A stretch of 64,000 bases of DNA from Pantoea latae (GTDB lineage: Bacteria > Pseudomonadota > Gammaproteobacteria > Enterobacterales > Enterobacteriaceae). The stretch is from positions 1 through 64,000 of the forward strand of contig NZ_MWUE01000007.1 in assembly GCF_002077695.1 (NCBI RefSeq), in the 5' to 3' direction. This document shows positions 16,343-26,009 of the stretch, piece after piece; the first letter of the stretch is position 1; each line of letters opens with the position of its first letter. A program made the position numbers and the translations under genes. The notes beneath the pieces were generated by a model. That model made no database searches, was not told the DNA's origin, and was given only the letters and a program-made list of their open reading frames with translations.

Positions 16343-16822
16343 ATGACATCACGCGTTAACCACTTTAAAACTGTCCCGGCACTGGCTAAATCCCTCGGCG
16401 ACGTCTCTATGGCGTTACGCAAAACCTCGCTGGACGCCACGCTGAAGCATCTGGTGGATATCCGCGCCTCGCAGCTCAATCACTGCGCCTTCTGCCTCGA
16501 TATGCACGTGAAGGAGGCGAAGCTGCACGGCGAGCGCGAGCTGCGTCTGCATCACGTCGCCATCTGGCGCGAGTCGCCGCTGTTTAGCGCGCGGGAGAAG
16601 GCGGCGCTGGCATTGACCGAAGCCCTGACGCGCATCGGCGAACAGGGCGTCAGCGAGGCGCTCTACGGCGAGCTGCGCGAGCACTTCTCCGAGGTGGAGA
16701 TCAGCGAGCTGGCCTTTACCGTCGCGGTGATCAACAGCTGGAACCGCCTGCAGATCCTGTCGCAGATGGCGCCGGGCGCGCTCGACAGCGCATACGGGCT
16801 GGACCGCGCTGAATTACATTAA
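16343..16822 (+). CDS. AhpD-like carboxymuconolactone decarboxylase family protein
   Basis: A 159-residue alkylhydroperoxidase-like protein. The catalytic motif CAFCLDMH (C-x2-C-x3-H, around residues 48-55) is intact and preceded by the usual acidic helix. Proteins of this family act as small disulfide-redox enzymes against peroxides. A GAGGAAAGC ribosome site precedes the ATG, 14 bp after the azoreductase stop, so the two are co-transcribed. The co-occurrence of azoreductase, AhpD-like protein and a MocR regulator suggests a response to electrophiles or quinones. Confidence 0.85.
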   Translation: MTSRVNHFKTVPALAKSLGDVSMALRKTSLDATLKHLVDIRASQLNHCAFCLDMHVKEAKLHGERELRLHHVAIWRESPLFSAREKAALALTEALTRIGEQGVSEALYGELREHFSEVEISELAFTVAVINSWNRLQILSQMAPGALDSAYGLDRAELH

Positions 16823-16917
16823 TTTTTAACGCCAGCAGCGCAGGCTGCTGGTCGCCCCATGTTTTTCTGCGCGCCCTGAGGCTATAGTGAGGTTTTGCAC
16901 TACAAAGGACAGCACGC

Positions 16918-17553
16918 ATGAAAGGCATCAATATTGCGATTTACTTCGATCCCGATCTCATTTTCGCGACCGTGCATCAGCCGGACGGCAGCTATCTGAG
17001 CAAAAACTTTCAGTACGACGATGCGGTGATTGAAGAGATCTACCAGTGGCTGGAACAGTTCACGCCGAATCGCACCCATATTTGCCTGCTTGAGCATGAC
17101 ACCGCCGATATCCTTGCCGACGAGCTGGTGGATAACGGCTATCACGTTCATCGCGTCAGCACTCATCTGATGCTGGAGTGGTTCACCTCTTCGCCGCCCG
17201 CCACGCCGGACGGCACGCCGGTGCGCGCGCTGCTGCGCTATCTGGAAGAGGAGAAGCCGGGAGAGTATGTGTCGCGCACGCCGCAGATTGAGGCGCTGCT
17301 CGATATGTTCGACGATCTCGACGCGCTGGAAGAGGTGGAAGAGGAAGACGACGAAGACAACCTGCCGGATGACGTGCTGCGCCTGGTGAAGCAGAAGAAG
17401 ATCACCGCCCTCGCCGCCGCGCAGAGCCTGATCCCGGAGCTAAACGAACGCATCCGCGAGCATCTGATGCGCTATCCCGAGCTGATGACGCCAGAGCTGC
17501 TGGAAGACTTTTTCCCGGAGCTTCTGGAAGCAATGGAGCGACCTAAACACTAA
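16918..17553 (+). CDS. Uncharacterised acidic protein, possible RNase H-fold N-terminus
   Basis: I do not recognise this 211-residue protein. Its N-terminal 85 residues follow the same order of strands and helices as the N-terminus of IS110-type DEDD transposases: a strand with D11 (IAIYFDPDL), a PDG turn, a WLEQF helix, a LLEHD strand-turn with E59, an ADEL helix and a GYHVHRV strand. No second catalytic half is present. Residues about 128-151 are a strongly acidic stretch ([17 protein letters not shown]), followed by a helical C-terminus. It lies 23 bp before marC and may be co-transcribed with it. The fold link is a pattern impression that needs structure prediction. Confidence 0.6.
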   Translation: MKGINIAIYFDPDLIFATVHQPDGSYLSKNFQYDDAVIEEIYQWLEQFTPNRTHICLLEHDTADILADELVDNGYHVHRVSTHLMLEWFTSSPPATPDGTPVRALLRYLEEEKPGEYVSRTPQIEALLDMFDDLDALEEVEEEDDEDNLPDDVLRLVKQKKITALAAAQSLIPELNERIREHLMRYPELMTPELLEDFFPELLEAMERPKH

Positions 17554-17576
17554 TCCCGCGACCAAAGAGGACGCAT

Positions 17577-18254
17577 ATGCAGGCGTTATTAGAAGCGGTG
17601 GGATTAGGGCTGATCGTGCTGCTGCCGCTCGCCAACCCGCTCACCACCGTGGCGCTGTTTTTGGGGCTGGCGGGCGAGATGAACTTCAGCGAGCGCAACC
17701 GTCAGGCGCTGCAGGCCTCCATCTATGTGTTCGCCATTATGATGGTAGCCTGGTACGCGGGCAACGCGGTGCTCAATACTTTCGGCATCTCTATTCCCGG
17801 CCTGCGCATTGCGGGCGGGCTAATCGTCGCCTTTGTCGGCTTTCGCATGCTGTTTCCCGCGCAGCCGGTCGGCCATTCGGTGGAGGCGCAGCACAAGCAG
17901 GATGAGCTGGAGAACAGCGACGCGCGTCAGGAGCCGGTCAATATCGCCTTTGTGCCGCTGGCGATGCCGAGCACCGCCGGTCCCGGCACCATCGCGATGA
18001 TTATCAGCTCCGCCTCCACGGTGAAAAGCGGCGTCAGTTTTCCCGCGTGGGTGATTGCCGTGGCGCCCCCGCTCACCTTTCTGCTGGTGGCGCTGATCCT
18101 GTGGGTGGCGCTGCGCAGTTCCGGCAGCATTATGAAGCTGGTGGGGAAAGGCGGCATCGAGGCGATTTCGCGCCTGATGGGCTTTTTACTGGTCTGTATG
18201 GGCGTGCAGTTTGTGATTAACGGCGTGCTGGAAGTGGGACATAACTTCCATTAA
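17577..18254 (+). CDS. marC: MarC family inner-membrane protein
   Basis: A 225-residue polytopic membrane protein nearly colinear with E. coli MarC: the N-terminal [20 protein letters not shown] helix, [15 protein letters not shown], the [18 protein letters not shown] loop and the C-terminal [15 protein letters not shown] helix. Six membrane spans are expected. In E. coli it lies beside marRAB, but a role in drug resistance was not confirmed and its substrate is unknown. There is no marRAB here; the neighbour is the acidic unknown gene upstream. An AAAGAGGACGCAT site precedes the ATG. Confidence 0.9.
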   Translation: MQALLEAVGLGLIVLLPLANPLTTVALFLGLAGEMNFSERNRQALQASIYVFAIMMVAWYAGNAVLNTFGISIPGLRIAGGLIVAFVGFRMLFPAQPVGHSVEAQHKQDELENSDARQEPVNIAFVPLAMPSTAGPGTIAMIISSASTVKSGVSFPAWVIAVAPPLTFLLVALILWVALRSSGSIMKLVGKGGIEAISRLMGFLLVCMGVQFVINGVLEVGHNFH

Positions 18255-18258
18255 AAAA

Positions 18259-18284
18259 GGGCGCCGAGGCGCCCTAAATATTTT
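18259..18284 (+). terminator. marC terminator
   Basis: GGGCGC (18259-18264), a CGAG loop and GCGCCC (18269-18274), followed by TAAATATTTT, starting five bases past the marC stop. Confidence 0.8.
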
Positions 18285-18302
18285 CAGGTAAGGTGCTGAC
18301 GC

Positions 18303-18406
18303 GGGTGAGAAGGCCCGATCGCAAAGACGCAAAAAGCGGCATCCCTGCCAGCTCGGCCCGCGACATCCTTGTCGCGGGACGCTTTGCTCTTCGGTCCTTC
18401 TCACCC
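18303..18406. repeat. 104-bp structured inverted-repeat element
   Basis: The ends GGGTGAGAAGG (18303-18313) and CCTTCTCACCC (18396-18406) are perfect 11-bp inverted repeats, and pairing continues inward (CCCGA..GCAAAG with CTTTGC..TCGG). Inside are two smaller hairpins: GGCA-TCCC-TGCC (18338-18349) and CCCGCGACA-TCCT-TGTCGCGGG (18357-18378). The cruciform architecture, the size and the intergenic location between convergent genes resemble enterobacterial intergenic repeats (ERIC or MITE type), though the sequence is not the ERIC consensus as I remember it. Confidence 0.7.
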
Positions 18407-18449
18407 TCTTGCAGACTTCTCAGCCGTCTGAAAGAAGACGCAGTGCCCT

Positions 18450-19706
18450 TTAATCGTGCTTCAGCGACTTCCGCACATCCGCCACCTGATCCTTGCTCAC
18501 CGCTGGCGCATTGTTGCTCCAGCCCTGACGGATAAAGGTCGCGAGCTGCGCCACTTCGTCGTCGCTCAGACGCTTGCCGAAGCCAGGCATCGCCAGCGTC
18601 GACGGCGCTTTCTCGGTAGACGGCTGCTGCGCGCCTTCCAGGATGGTGTGGATCAGCCCGGTTGGATCCTTGGCGTTGACGATGGTTGCCTGATCCAGCT
18701 CCGGGAAGATACCCGGCGCGCCTTTACCGGTGACAAAGTGGCAGGCGCCACAGTTGTCGATGTAGAGACGTTCGCCTTCGGTCAGGTTCTTCGCCGCCGT
18801 CAGCTTCGCTTCGGTCTTCTGCTGCGCCTGCACGTCGTAGGCCTGCAGCGGCGGATTGCCGCCGAGGAACTTCAGATAGGCCGCGACCGCTTTGAGATCG
18901 GCGTCGGTCATGTGCGAGCTACTGTGCTCAATTACCGACTTCATCTCGCCGCCTACCGCCGCTTTATCGTTGCGGCCGGTCTGCAGGTAATCGACGATCT
19001 CCTGCTCGCTCCAGCGCGGCAGACCGCGCAGCGACGGCACGTCCCAGTCGTTCAGGCTACCGCCCGCGAGGAACTTCGCGTCGCCGCTGTCCAGCGCCTT
19101 CTCGTTCATACCGAGGCCGCGCGGCGTGTGGCAGCTGCCGCAGTGGCCGAGGCTCTCGACGATATAGGCGCCGCGGTTGATCTCCTCAGAGGCGCCGCCG
19201 ATCGGCTGGAACGGCTTGTCGCTGGTAAAGGCCCAGTTCCAGAAACGCATGCCCCAGCGCTGGCTAAATGGAAAGCTTAGGCTGGTCTCCGGCGGCTGCT
19301 CGGCGCTCGGCTGCACGCCCTTCATAAAGTAGACATACAGCGCGTGCATATCTTCATCGCTGATTTTGGCGTAGTCCGGGTACGGCATCGCCGGATAGAG
19401 GCGCGAACCGTCCGGCAGCACGCCTTTGCGCACCGCGTCGGAGAACTGTTGCTCGCTGTAGTTGCCGATACCGTGCGCCTTGTCCGGCGTGATGTTGGTG
19501 GAATAGATGGTGCCGAGGTTCGACTCAATCGCCAGCCCACCGGAATAGTCCGGCTTGCCCGCAATGGAGTGACAGGCCATACAGTCGCCGAGACGCGACA
19601 GGTATTCGCCCTTCTTGATCAGCTGGGCCTCATCTTCCGCATGCGCCTGACTCACCATGCATCCCAGCAGCACGGCGTTGGCGAGTAACAATGATTTCAG
19701 TTTCAT
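18450..19706 (-). CDS. Gluconate 2-dehydrogenase, triheme cytochrome c subunit
   Basis: A 418-residue exported cytochrome that takes electrons from the flavoprotein subunit and passes them to ubiquinone at the periplasmic face of the inner membrane. It has a signal peptide (1-23, ending AHA) and three c-type heme motifs: CMACH (42-46), CGSCH and CGACH. Each has a downstream Met-containing segment such as AMPYPDY or AMPGFGK for axial ligation. It is the last gene of a three-gene minus-strand operon, starting 4 bp after the flavoprotein stop. The set performs direct oxidation of gluconate to 2-ketogluconate, a trait common in Pantoea and Erwinia relatives. A related sorbitol or 2-ketogluconate dehydrogenase is the main alternative. 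Confidence 0.88.
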   Translation of the reverse strand: MKLKSLLLANAVLLGCMVSQAHAEDEAQLIKKGEYLSRLGDCMACHSIAGKPDYSGGLAIESNLGTIYSTNITPDKAHGIGNYSEQQFSDAVRKGVLPDGSRLYPAMPYPDYAKISDEDMHALYVYFMKGVQPSAEQPPETSLSFPFSQRWGMRFWNWAFTSDKPFQPIGGASEEINRGAYIVESLGHCGSCHTPRGLGMNEKALDSGDAKFLAGGSLNDWDVPSLRGLPRWSEQEIVDYLQTGRNDKAAVGGEMKSVIEHSSSHMTDADLKAVAAYLKFLGGNPPLQAYDVQAQQKTEAKLTAAKNLTEGERLYIDNCGACHFVTGKGAPGIFPELDQATIVNAKDPTGLIHTILEGAQQPSTEKAPSTLAMPGFGKRLSDDEVAQLATFIRQGWSNNAPAVSKDQVADVRKSLKHD

Positions 19707-19710
19707 ATGC

Positions 19711-21480
19711 TTATGCCTGTACCAGTGGACCGGGGTTCTTCAGATACTGTTCCTTGATCGCCTGCGCCGCCATCAGGGTAATCGCGCCGATGGTGTCGGT
19801 CGGGTTCGCCTGGAAATTCTGCGGGAAGGCGTTGCCGCCCGGTACAAACACGTTATGCACGTCCCAGCTCTGCAGATACTTGTTCAGTGCAGAGGTTTTC
19901 GGGTTGTCGCCCATCACCGCGCCGCCCACGTTGTGGGTAGAGACGTACTTGGTCAGGTCGAAGTTGGCGTCCATCGGCAGGAAGCTCATGCTCATGCTGT
20001 CCGGGTTCAGCTCTTTGCCGATATTGCCGACGATGCCCTTCAGGTACTGCTGCAGCTTCAGCTCGTTCTGCTTCCAGTTAAAGGTCATGCGCAGCAGCGG
20101 CTGGCCGCGGTGGTCGGTGTAGTTCGGGTCGAGGTCCAGATAGACGTCACGGTACGACTGGCAGGTCGTGGTGATGCTGATCTTCATCGAGTGGCCGTAC
20201 CACTCTTCCATACCCTCTTTGTAGCCCATGCCCCAGCTCGGCGTGCCTTTCGGCAGCGAGGTGGCGATCGGCGTGCCGGTGGCCTGCGAGCTGTGGATCT
20301 TGGCGCCGCCAAGGAAGCCGAGACCCGGACCATCGAAGTTGCCTGGCGAGATGTCGTTGAACATCTGGCCGGTGGCGCCTGCGGTGGCGTACGGGTTGAA
20401 GTTTTTGTCCTTGAAGAACAGGGTCGCGCCGCCGTTCGACAGGAAGGCGTAGTTACGGCCTACCACACCCTCTTCAGTGATCGGGTTGTACGGCTTGCCG
20501 ATGCCGGAAAGCAGCATCAGACGCACGTTGTAGAGCTGGAAGCTGGAAAGCACGACGATTTTCGCCGGCTGGAACACTTCGTTGCCGTCCACGTCATAGT
20601 AGATCACGCCTTTGGCGGTCTTCTTGTCGTCGTGCAGCACCACCTTCACCACTTCCGCGTGCACTTCGTAGGAGAAGTTCGGCATGCGCTTCAGCGCATC
20701 CATCACCGCGGTCTGCGGCGACGCTTTGGAGTAGTTCAGGCACGGATACTTCGAGCAGTAGCCGCAGTAGTTGCACGGCGCGATCTGGTTGCCGTAGGGG
20801 TTTTTCCACGCGCGCGACACGCACGCCGACGGGTTGGGGAACGGATGGTAGCCCAGCTTCGTCGCCGCTTCTTTAAACATCACGTTGTTCAGCGTGTCTT
20901 CCAGCGCCGGCAGCGGGTAAGGCTCAGAGCGCGGGCCTTCGAACGGGTCGCCGCCTTCCAGAATCTGGCCGCGCAGGTTGCCGGTGTTGCCCGACTGGCC
21001 GCAGATCAGCTCGAACTTGTAGTAGTACGGCTCGATCTCTTCCCAACTGAACGGGAAGTCCATCACGCGCATATCTTCCTGCAGGATGCCCGGCTTGTAG
21101 GCCTCGTCCACGTAGGTTTTCAGCTTGATGTCGGTCGGGGTTGGACGGATCAGTACCGCCGTCCAGTGCATCCCTGCGCCGCCCACGCCGGTGCCCGGCG
21201 CGAACGCGCCCCATTTACGGGTCGGCAGCGCGGTCTGGGTGGTGTCGTAGCGCACGGTGACCGCCACTTCTTTCGGCGTAGCGAACACTTTGTTACGCAC
21301 GTTATAGGCGTATTCGTCGGCCGGTTTCGGGTAGGCGAAATCGGGGTAGTCGCGCTCGCCGCCGCGCTCTAAGGCGCGCACTTCGAGGCCCGCCAGCGCC
21401 AGCTCGATACTCATCAGCGAGCCGGCCCAGCCGAGGCCGCAAACAACGACGTCGACTTCTTTTTTAGTAATCTGTGCCAT
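19711..21480 (-). CDS. Gluconate 2-dehydrogenase flavoprotein subunit (GMC oxidoreductase)
   Basis: A 589-residue FAD-binding catalytic subunit. The N-terminal dinucleotide fold is VVCGLGWAGSLMSIELA with ALERGGERD. The GVGGAGMHW segment (about 98-106) and the C-terminal HNVGGAVMGDNP with GNAFPQNFQANPTDTIGA are typical GMC signatures and hold the catalytic His/Asn region. A cysteine cluster, CNYCGYCSKYPC, seen in membrane-bound gluconate and 2-keto acid dehydrogenases, may hold an iron-sulfur centre. It has no signal of its own and is probably co-exported with the Tat-signal small subunit encoded upstream. Spacing to the neighbours is 34 and 4 bp. Confidence 0.9.
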   Translation of the reverse strand: MAQITKKEVDVVVCGLGWAGSLMSIELALAGLEVRALERGGERDYPDFAYPKPADEYAYNVRNKVFATPKEVAVTVRYDTTQTALPTRKWGAFAPGTGVGGAGMHWTAVLIRPTPTDIKLKTYVDEAYKPGILQEDMRVMDFPFSWEEIEPYYYKFELICGQSGNTGNLRGQILEGGDPFEGPRSEPYPLPALEDTLNNVMFKEAATKLGYHPFPNPSACVSRAWKNPYGNQIAPCNYCGYCSKYPCLNYSKASPQTAVMDALKRMPNFSYEVHAEVVKVVLHDDKKTAKGVIYYDVDGNEVFQPAKIVVLSSFQLYNVRLMLLSGIGKPYNPITEEGVVGRNYAFLSNGGATLFFKDKNFNPYATAGATGQMFNDISPGNFDGPGLGFLGGAKIHSSQATGTPIATSLPKGTPSWGMGYKEGMEEWYGHSMKISITTTCQSYRDVYLDLDPNYTDHRGQPLLRMTFNWKQNELKLQQYLKGIVGNIGKELNPDSMSMSFLPMDANFDLTKYVSTHNVGGAVMGDNPKTSALNKYLQSWDVHNVFVPGGNAFPQNFQANPTDTIGAITLMAAQAIKEQYLKNPGPLVQA

Positions 21481-21514
21481 GATAATCCTGTCTCAAATAC
21501 CTGATTCAGCGCGG

Positions 21515-22243
21515 TTAAGCGCGTTCACCCAAAAGGCTGACCGGCCCCAGCGGATAGGGCACGTTGTGCTGCTTCACCCATTCGGTGAAGCTGGCGCGCG
21601 CGCCAGGGAAGCCGATGGCGATCCAGGCTTTCATGCCTTTGTTGCCGCCATACATCGGATCCGCGAGATAGCCATGTTTGGTATCAGAGAGCAGCTGGCT
21701 GAAGAACTGCGACGCTTTCAGGTTGCCTTCGCCCAGCGCGGCGAAGTCGATGCCGTTCTTGTTGAGTTTGGTCAACACGTCATCTTTCTCTTCCAGCGTG
21801 AGCTGCTGGAACGGCTTGTTGTAGGTGGTCTGCACCCACTGCGTCACCAGCTTGATGGCGGTGTGGTACATCTGCTGTGGAGTGAACGGGATCTGGTAAC
21901 CGAACGTCGGATCGGCGTGCACGTTGAACGGGCCCTGCATATAGATCTCGTCGCCGAACTCGCTGCTCTGCAGCTGCTGGTCGATAAAGATCGGCACGTT
22001 GGTTTCCAGCGCGCCAGGCGCTTTGCCTTTGCCGCCTGCCGGGATCAGGCGATCGGTGGCGGCGAGAATAAACTGCCATTCGTCCGCGCTAAAAAAGCCC
22101 GGTTTATAGTCAGCCAGTTCCGGCGCGGCCATTTCAGCTGCCTGCGCCGCAGTCAGCCCTTTTAACACCAGGTCACTTAATGGCAATGCCAGTAAAGACC
22201 CGAGCAAAAACTTTCGTCTGGTGGTGGGTTTGTCAAGAAGCAT
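21515..22243 (-). CDS. Gluconate 2-dehydrogenase small (gamma) subunit, Tat-exported
   Basis: A 242-residue subunit 3 family protein that stabilises and exports the complex. A twin-arginine signal, TTRRKFLLG, followed by a hydrophobic stretch and an AQA-like cleavage region, is at the N-terminus. The mature part carries the family's FFSADEWQFILAATDRLIPAG segment. The frame can be extended 16 codons to a GTG at 22291, but the ATG at 22243 gives a normal Tat signal length and is preferred. It is first in the operon, so the promoter must lie in 22244-22804. Confidence 0.88.
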   Translation of the reverse strand: MLLDKPTTRRKFLLGSLLALPLSDLVLKGLTAAQAAEMAAPELADYKPGFFSADEWQFILAATDRLIPAGGKGKAPGALETNVPIFIDQQLQSSEFGDEIYMQGPFNVHADPTFGYQIPFTPQQMYHTAIKLVTQWVQTTYNKPFQQLTLEEKDDVLTKLNKNGIDFAALGEGNLKASQFFSQLLSDTKHGYLADPMYGGNKGMKAWIAIGFPGARASFTEWVKQHNVPYPLGPVSLLGERA

Positions 22244-22804
22244 AGCGGCACGACTCTCACTTGCTGTAAAAGTAATATATTTGTTAAACACAAATCTTAT
22301 CGGTTAATAACGCGGCAATATTAGGGATATAGATATTTCGAAATGTAAAAATAGAAGTACAAATGTGTTTTAGTGAAAATTTATCATTGTGTTATTGGAT
22401 GGTTACGAGGGGGTGACGGCTGTTACAGGAGGAAATTTTGTTTAAAACCGCACAATTGATGGTTATATAGTCAGAAACCTTGTGCGCCAGCCCGGTTTTA
22501 TTTGCGTGAGGTGACAGTTGCCGGAAATAATCAATCAAAAAAAATCATACTTCCATACAAGAGAACTATTCTCATTGGCAACATTATATTCACTTATTAA
22601 CAGCAGCAATGAAATATTGCTGGAAATGTGATCGCTATTCGGCGAAAGCCTTATTTCGCTGCTGGCGTGGCAATAATCAATGTAGATGGTTAATCACGCC
22701 GGAAACTGAGACGATTTTTTTGTGCAAAGCTCATAACAAAGCGGCATTTTGCCGTAGCGACGCGCCGGATAAAGTAGGTTTATCAACTACTCAGGATAAA
22801 CCCT
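22244..22804. promoter_or_regulatory. Divergent control region, gluconate dehydrogenase / solute-binding protein
   Basis: This 561-bp AT-rich gap lies between divergent genes. It contains an inverted repeat, CAGCAAT-GAAAT-ATTGCTG (about 22603-22621), a small CGGCATTTTGCCG hairpin (22743-22755), and an 8-bp inverted repeat around the ribosome site of the downstream gene. A reading frame from 22609 runs into the next gene out of phase and is not believed. I could not choose promoters with confidence. The length suggests real regulatory content. Confidence 0.5.
22777..22802 (+). promoter_or_regulatory. Hairpin overlapping the ribosome site of the solute-binding gene
   Basis: GGTTTATC (22777-22784) can pair with GATAAACC (22795-22802) across a 10-base loop. 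The AGGA Shine-Dalgarno (22793-22796) lies at the loop/stem border, nine bases before the ATG, so the hairpin could limit translation. Confidence 0.4.
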
Positions 22805-24376
22805 ATGCGACGCATTTTGCTTTTGTTGTTGGGCGCGCTGACATTAGCGCCCGTGGTGCACGCCAGCACGCCGAAAGATACGCTGGTGATCGCCGTGCCG
22901 CTCGACGGCATTATCAGTTTCGATCCGGCGGAGAGCTTTGAAACGGTCAGCAACAGCAGCCTGCGTAATGTTTACCAGACGCTGGTGGAGCCGAATCAGG
23001 ACGATCCGCAGAAGCTCTCGCCGCTGCTGGCGCGCAGCTGGCAGCAGGGTTCGACCCCGCACAGCCTGCTTTTCAACCTCAATCCAGACGCCCGTTTCGT
23101 CAGCGGCAATCCGGTCACCGCGCAGGATGTGGTCTTTTCCCTGACGCGCGCGGTGAAGCTCAATAAAGCGCCCTCTTTTATTCTGGCCGAGTTCGGCTGG
23201 ACGCCGGAGAATATCAGCAGCCAGTTTACGGTGGTGAACGACCATCAGCTGGAGATCCGCTGGCCGGCGCAAATCGGCCAGGATCTGGCGCTGCGTCTGC
23301 TGACCGCGCCGGTCGGCTCGGTGGTCGACAGTAAAACCGCGCTGCAGCACGCCAGCAGCAACGACACCGGCAACGGCTGGCTGAAGACCCATTCAGCGGG
23401 CAGCGGCGCCTTCTCTATCAAGCAGTTTGTGCCGCTGCAGGCGCTGGTGCTGGAGGCTAACCCACACGCTGCGCCGCAGCCGCATCTGAAGCGCGTGCTG
23501 CTTAAGGGCGTCGCCGATCCGGGCACGCGTCGTCTGCTGGTGCAGCAGGGCGACGTGGATGTCGCCTATCAGCTCGGCCCCGATCAGATCGCGGCGCTGA
23601 AGGGCGATGCCAACGTGCGCATTGATGCCTTCCCGTCGAGCCTGGTCTACTATCTCGGCTTTAACACCAAAGACGCGAAGCAGCCCGCGCTCGGTAATCC
23701 GGCGCTGTGGCAGGCGGCGCGCTGGCTGGTGGACTACGACAGCATCGCCAACCAGCTGCTGAAAGGCCAGTACCGCATTCATCAGAGCTTTTTGCCGGAC
23801 GGCTTTGACGGCGCGCTCAACACCACGCCGTTCCATTACGACGTCGACAAGGCGAAAGCGATTTTACAGCGCGGCGGCATCGCGCCAGGCACCCATATCG
23901 CCCTGACGGTGGTGAATCAGCCGCCCTATATTGATGTGGCGCAGGCGCTGCAGGCGAGCTTCGCGAAGGCGGACGTGAACCTGGATATTCAGCCGGTGGC
24001 GGAGTCAGAGCTGTGGAGCAAGATGCGCGGCCGCGACTTCCAGTCGATCTTTATCTACTGGGGCGCGGACTATATCGACCCGAACACCAACGCCAGCGCC
24101 TTCGCCTATAACGTGCCGGGCGGCTCGAAAACCCTGGCGTGGCGCGTCGGCTGGGAGATCCCCGAGCTGAGCGCCGAGACGCGTAAGGCAGCGGGCGAAA
24201 GCGATGCCACGCAGCGTCGCGCGCTCTACACCCATTTGCAGACCGAACTGCAGCAGAACTCGCCGTTCGTCACTATTCTGCAGGGCGCGCAGCAGGTCGC
24301 GGTGCGCAAAAACCTCAGCAACGTTAAGCAGGGCATCGGCGTCAGCATGCTGCTGCTGGATGAGGTGCAGAAGTAA
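22805..24376 (+). CDS. ABC transporter family-5 substrate-binding protein (orphan)
   Basis: A 523-residue periplasmic binding protein of the dipeptide/oligopeptide/nickel class. It has a signal peptide (1-21, ending VHA) and then the family start [17 protein letters not shown], with [15 protein letters not shown] and a C-terminal [17 protein letters not shown] segment. The overall size and the [12 protein letters not shown] motif fit SBP_bac_5 proteins. No permease or ATPase genes are adjacent, so it either serves a transporter encoded elsewhere or acts as an orphan receptor. A terminator follows immediately. The ligand cannot be told from sequence. Confidence 0.85.
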   Translation: MRRILLLLLGALTLAPVVHASTPKDTLVIAVPLDGIISFDPAESFETVSNSSLRNVYQTLVEPNQDDPQKLSPLLARSWQQGSTPHSLLFNLNPDARFVSGNPVTAQDVVFSLTRAVKLNKAPSFILAEFGWTPENISSQFTVVNDHQLEIRWPAQIGQDLALRLLTAPVGSVVDSKTALQHASSNDTGNGWLKTHSAGSGAFSIKQFVPLQALVLEANPHAAPQPHLKRVLLKGVADPGTRRLLVQQGDVDVAYQLGPDQIAALKGDANVRIDAFPSSLVYYLGFNTKDAKQPALGNPALWQAARWLVDYDSIANQLLKGQYRIHQSFLPDGFDGALNTTPFHYDVDKAKAILQRGGIAPGTHIALTVVNQPPYIDVAQALQASFAKADVNLDIQPVAESELWSKMRGRDFQSIFIYWGADYIDPNTNASAFAYNVPGGSKTLAWRVGWEIPELSAETRKAAGESDATQRRALYTHLQTELQQNSPFVTILQGAQQVAVRKNLSNVKQGIGVSMLLLDEVQK

Positions 24377-24380
24377 CCAG

Positions 24381-24412
24381 GGCGCGCCGTCGCTGCACGG
24401 CGCGCCATTTTC
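24381..24412 (+). terminator. Terminator of the solute-binding protein gene
   Basis: A 10-bp GC stem, GGCGCGCCGT (24381-24390) with ACGGCGCGCC (24397-24406), and then ATTTTCCC, just past the stop codon at 24376. Confidence 0.75.
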
Positions 24413-24471
24413 CCGCCTTCTCCCGCGCCGCTTGCTATCCTTCAGACAGATCCTTTGCCTGGAGTGACGCC

Positions 24472-25974
24472 ATGACCGCCCCGCTGCTTATTGCCCAGAC
24501 GCCCGATGTGAAATGTTATCTGCTGCCCGCGATGGCGAATCGCCACGGGCTGATCACCGGTGCGACCGGCACCGGCAAAACCGTCACGCTGCAGAAGCTG
24601 GCGGAATCCTTCTCCACCCTCGGCGTGCCGGTGTTTATGGCGGACGTGAAAGGCGACCTGACCGGCATTGCGGCGCAGGGAGAAGCGAGCGAGAAGCTGC
24701 TGGCGCGGCTGGCGAAGATCGGCGTCACCGACTGGCAGCCGCAGCGCAATCCGGTGATGCTGTGGGATATCTTCGGCGATCAGGGCCATCCGGTGCGCGC
24801 CACCGTCTCCGACCTCGGCCCGCTGCTGCTGGCGCGCCTGCTGAATCTCAACGACATCCAGAGCGGCGTGCTGCAGATTATCTTCCGCGTCGCCGACGAT
24901 CAGGGATTGCTGCTGCTCGACTTTAAAGACCTGCGCGCAATGACCCAGTACATCGGCGACAACGCCAAAAGCTTTCAGACGCAGTACGGCAATATCAACA
25001 GCGCGTCGGTGGGCGCCATTCAGCGCGGGCTGCTGGCGCTGGAGCAGCAAGGCGCAGAGCACTTCTTCGGCGAGCCGATGCTCGATATCCGCGACCTGAT
25101 GCGCGTCGACGCCGACGGCAAAGGCTTTATCAATATTCTGGCGGCGGACAAGCTTTATCAGCAGCCGAAGCTCTACGCCACCAGCCTGCTGTGGCTGCTG
25201 TCGGAGCTGTACGAGCACCTGCCGGAAGCGGGCGATCTGGAGAAGCCGAAGATGGTGTTCTTCTTCGACGAGGCGCACCTGCTGTTTAACGATGCGCCGC
25301 CGGTGCTGCTGGAGAAGGTGGAACAGGTGATGCGCCTGATCCGCTCGAAAGGCGTCGGCGTCTGGTTCGTCACCCAGAATCCTGCTGACGTGCCCGACAG
25401 CGTACTCGGCCAGCTCGGCAACCGCGTGCAGCACGCGCTGCGCGCCTTTACGCCGAAGGATCAGAAGGCGGTGAAGAGCGCCGCCGACACCCTGCGCGCC
25501 AATCCCGCCATCAACACCGCTGAGGCGATTCAGGCGCTGGGCACCGGCGAGGCGCTGATCTCGTTTCTCGATGAAAAAGGCAGCCCGTCGGTGGTGGAGC
25601 GCGCGATGGTGATTGCGCCCGGCTCGCGCATGGGGCCGGTGAGCCTTGACGAGCGCAACGGCCTGATCAACCACTCGCCGCTGGCGGGCAAATATGATGA
25701 GGAGATCGACCGTGAATCCGCCTATGAGAAGCTGCATCAGGGCGTGAAAGGCGCCAGCGAACAGGCCAACGCGCCGCAGGCGAAAGGTAACGAGCTTGAG
25801 GTCGACAGCGGCATTCTCGGCGGACTAAAAGAGGTGCTGTTCGGCCGCACCGGCCCGCGCGGCGGCAAGCATGACGGCATCGTGCAGAGCGTGGCGAAAA
25901 GCGCGACGCGGCAGATCGCCAACCAGATTATCCGCGGCGCGCTCGGCAGCCTGCTGGGCGGGCGTCGCCGCTGA
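24472..25974 (+). CDS. yjgR: HerA-like ATPase YjgR (DUF853)
   Basis: A 500-residue P-loop ATPase. Walker A is GATGTGKT (30-37) and the Walker B-like motif is [12 protein letters not shown] (about 262-273), followed by [34 protein letters not shown], the arginine-finger region of HerA/FtsK-type motors. The family's C-terminus (GRRR with a small Gly/Leu-rich helix) is present. The E. coli homologue lies near lptG, as here, and its cellular role is not established. The ATG is preceded by GGAGTGACGCC. It is followed by yjiN with a 35-bp gap. Confidence 0.9.
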   Translation: MTAPLLIAQTPDVKCYLLPAMANRHGLITGATGTGKTVTLQKLAESFSTLGVPVFMADVKGDLTGIAAQGEASEKLLARLAKIGVTDWQPQRNPVMLWDIFGDQGHPVRATVSDLGPLLLARLLNLNDIQSGVLQIIFRVADDQGLLLLDFKDLRAMTQYIGDNAKSFQTQYGNINSASVGAIQRGLLALEQQGAEHFFGEPMLDIRDLMRVDADGKGFINILAADKLYQQPKLYATSLLWLLSELYEHLPEAGDLEKPKMVFFFDEAHLLFNDAPPVLLEKVEQVMRLIRSKGVGVWFVTQNPADVPDSVLGQLGNRVQHALRAFTPKDQKAVKSAADTLRANPAINTAEAIQALGTGEALISFLDEKGSPSVVERAMVIAPGSRMGPVSLDERNGLINHSPLAGKYDEEIDRESAYEKLHQGVKGASEQANAPQAKGNELEVDSGILGGLKEVLFGRTGPRGGKHDGIVQSVAKSATRQIANQIIRGALGSLLGGRRR

Positions 25975-26009
25975 GGCGCTTTCCGCTGCGGTCGGGCCTC
26001 TGCTAAGCT

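Noticed and set aside
19657..21372. Plus-strand open frame of 571 codons over the gluconate dehydrogenase genes
   Set aside because: It is the high-GC antisense shadow of the flavoprotein and cytochrome genes, His/Arg/Val-rich with no recognisable domain.
22609..22941. 110-codon open frame upstream of the solute-binding gene
   Set aside because: It overlaps the signal-peptide region of the binding protein out of phase and has no clear ribosome site. The cysteine-rich start looked like a zinc protein but has no regular spacing.
24442..25737. Minus-strand open frame of 431 codons over yjgR
   Set aside because: Shadow of yjgR, which carries intact Walker motifs in the sense frame.
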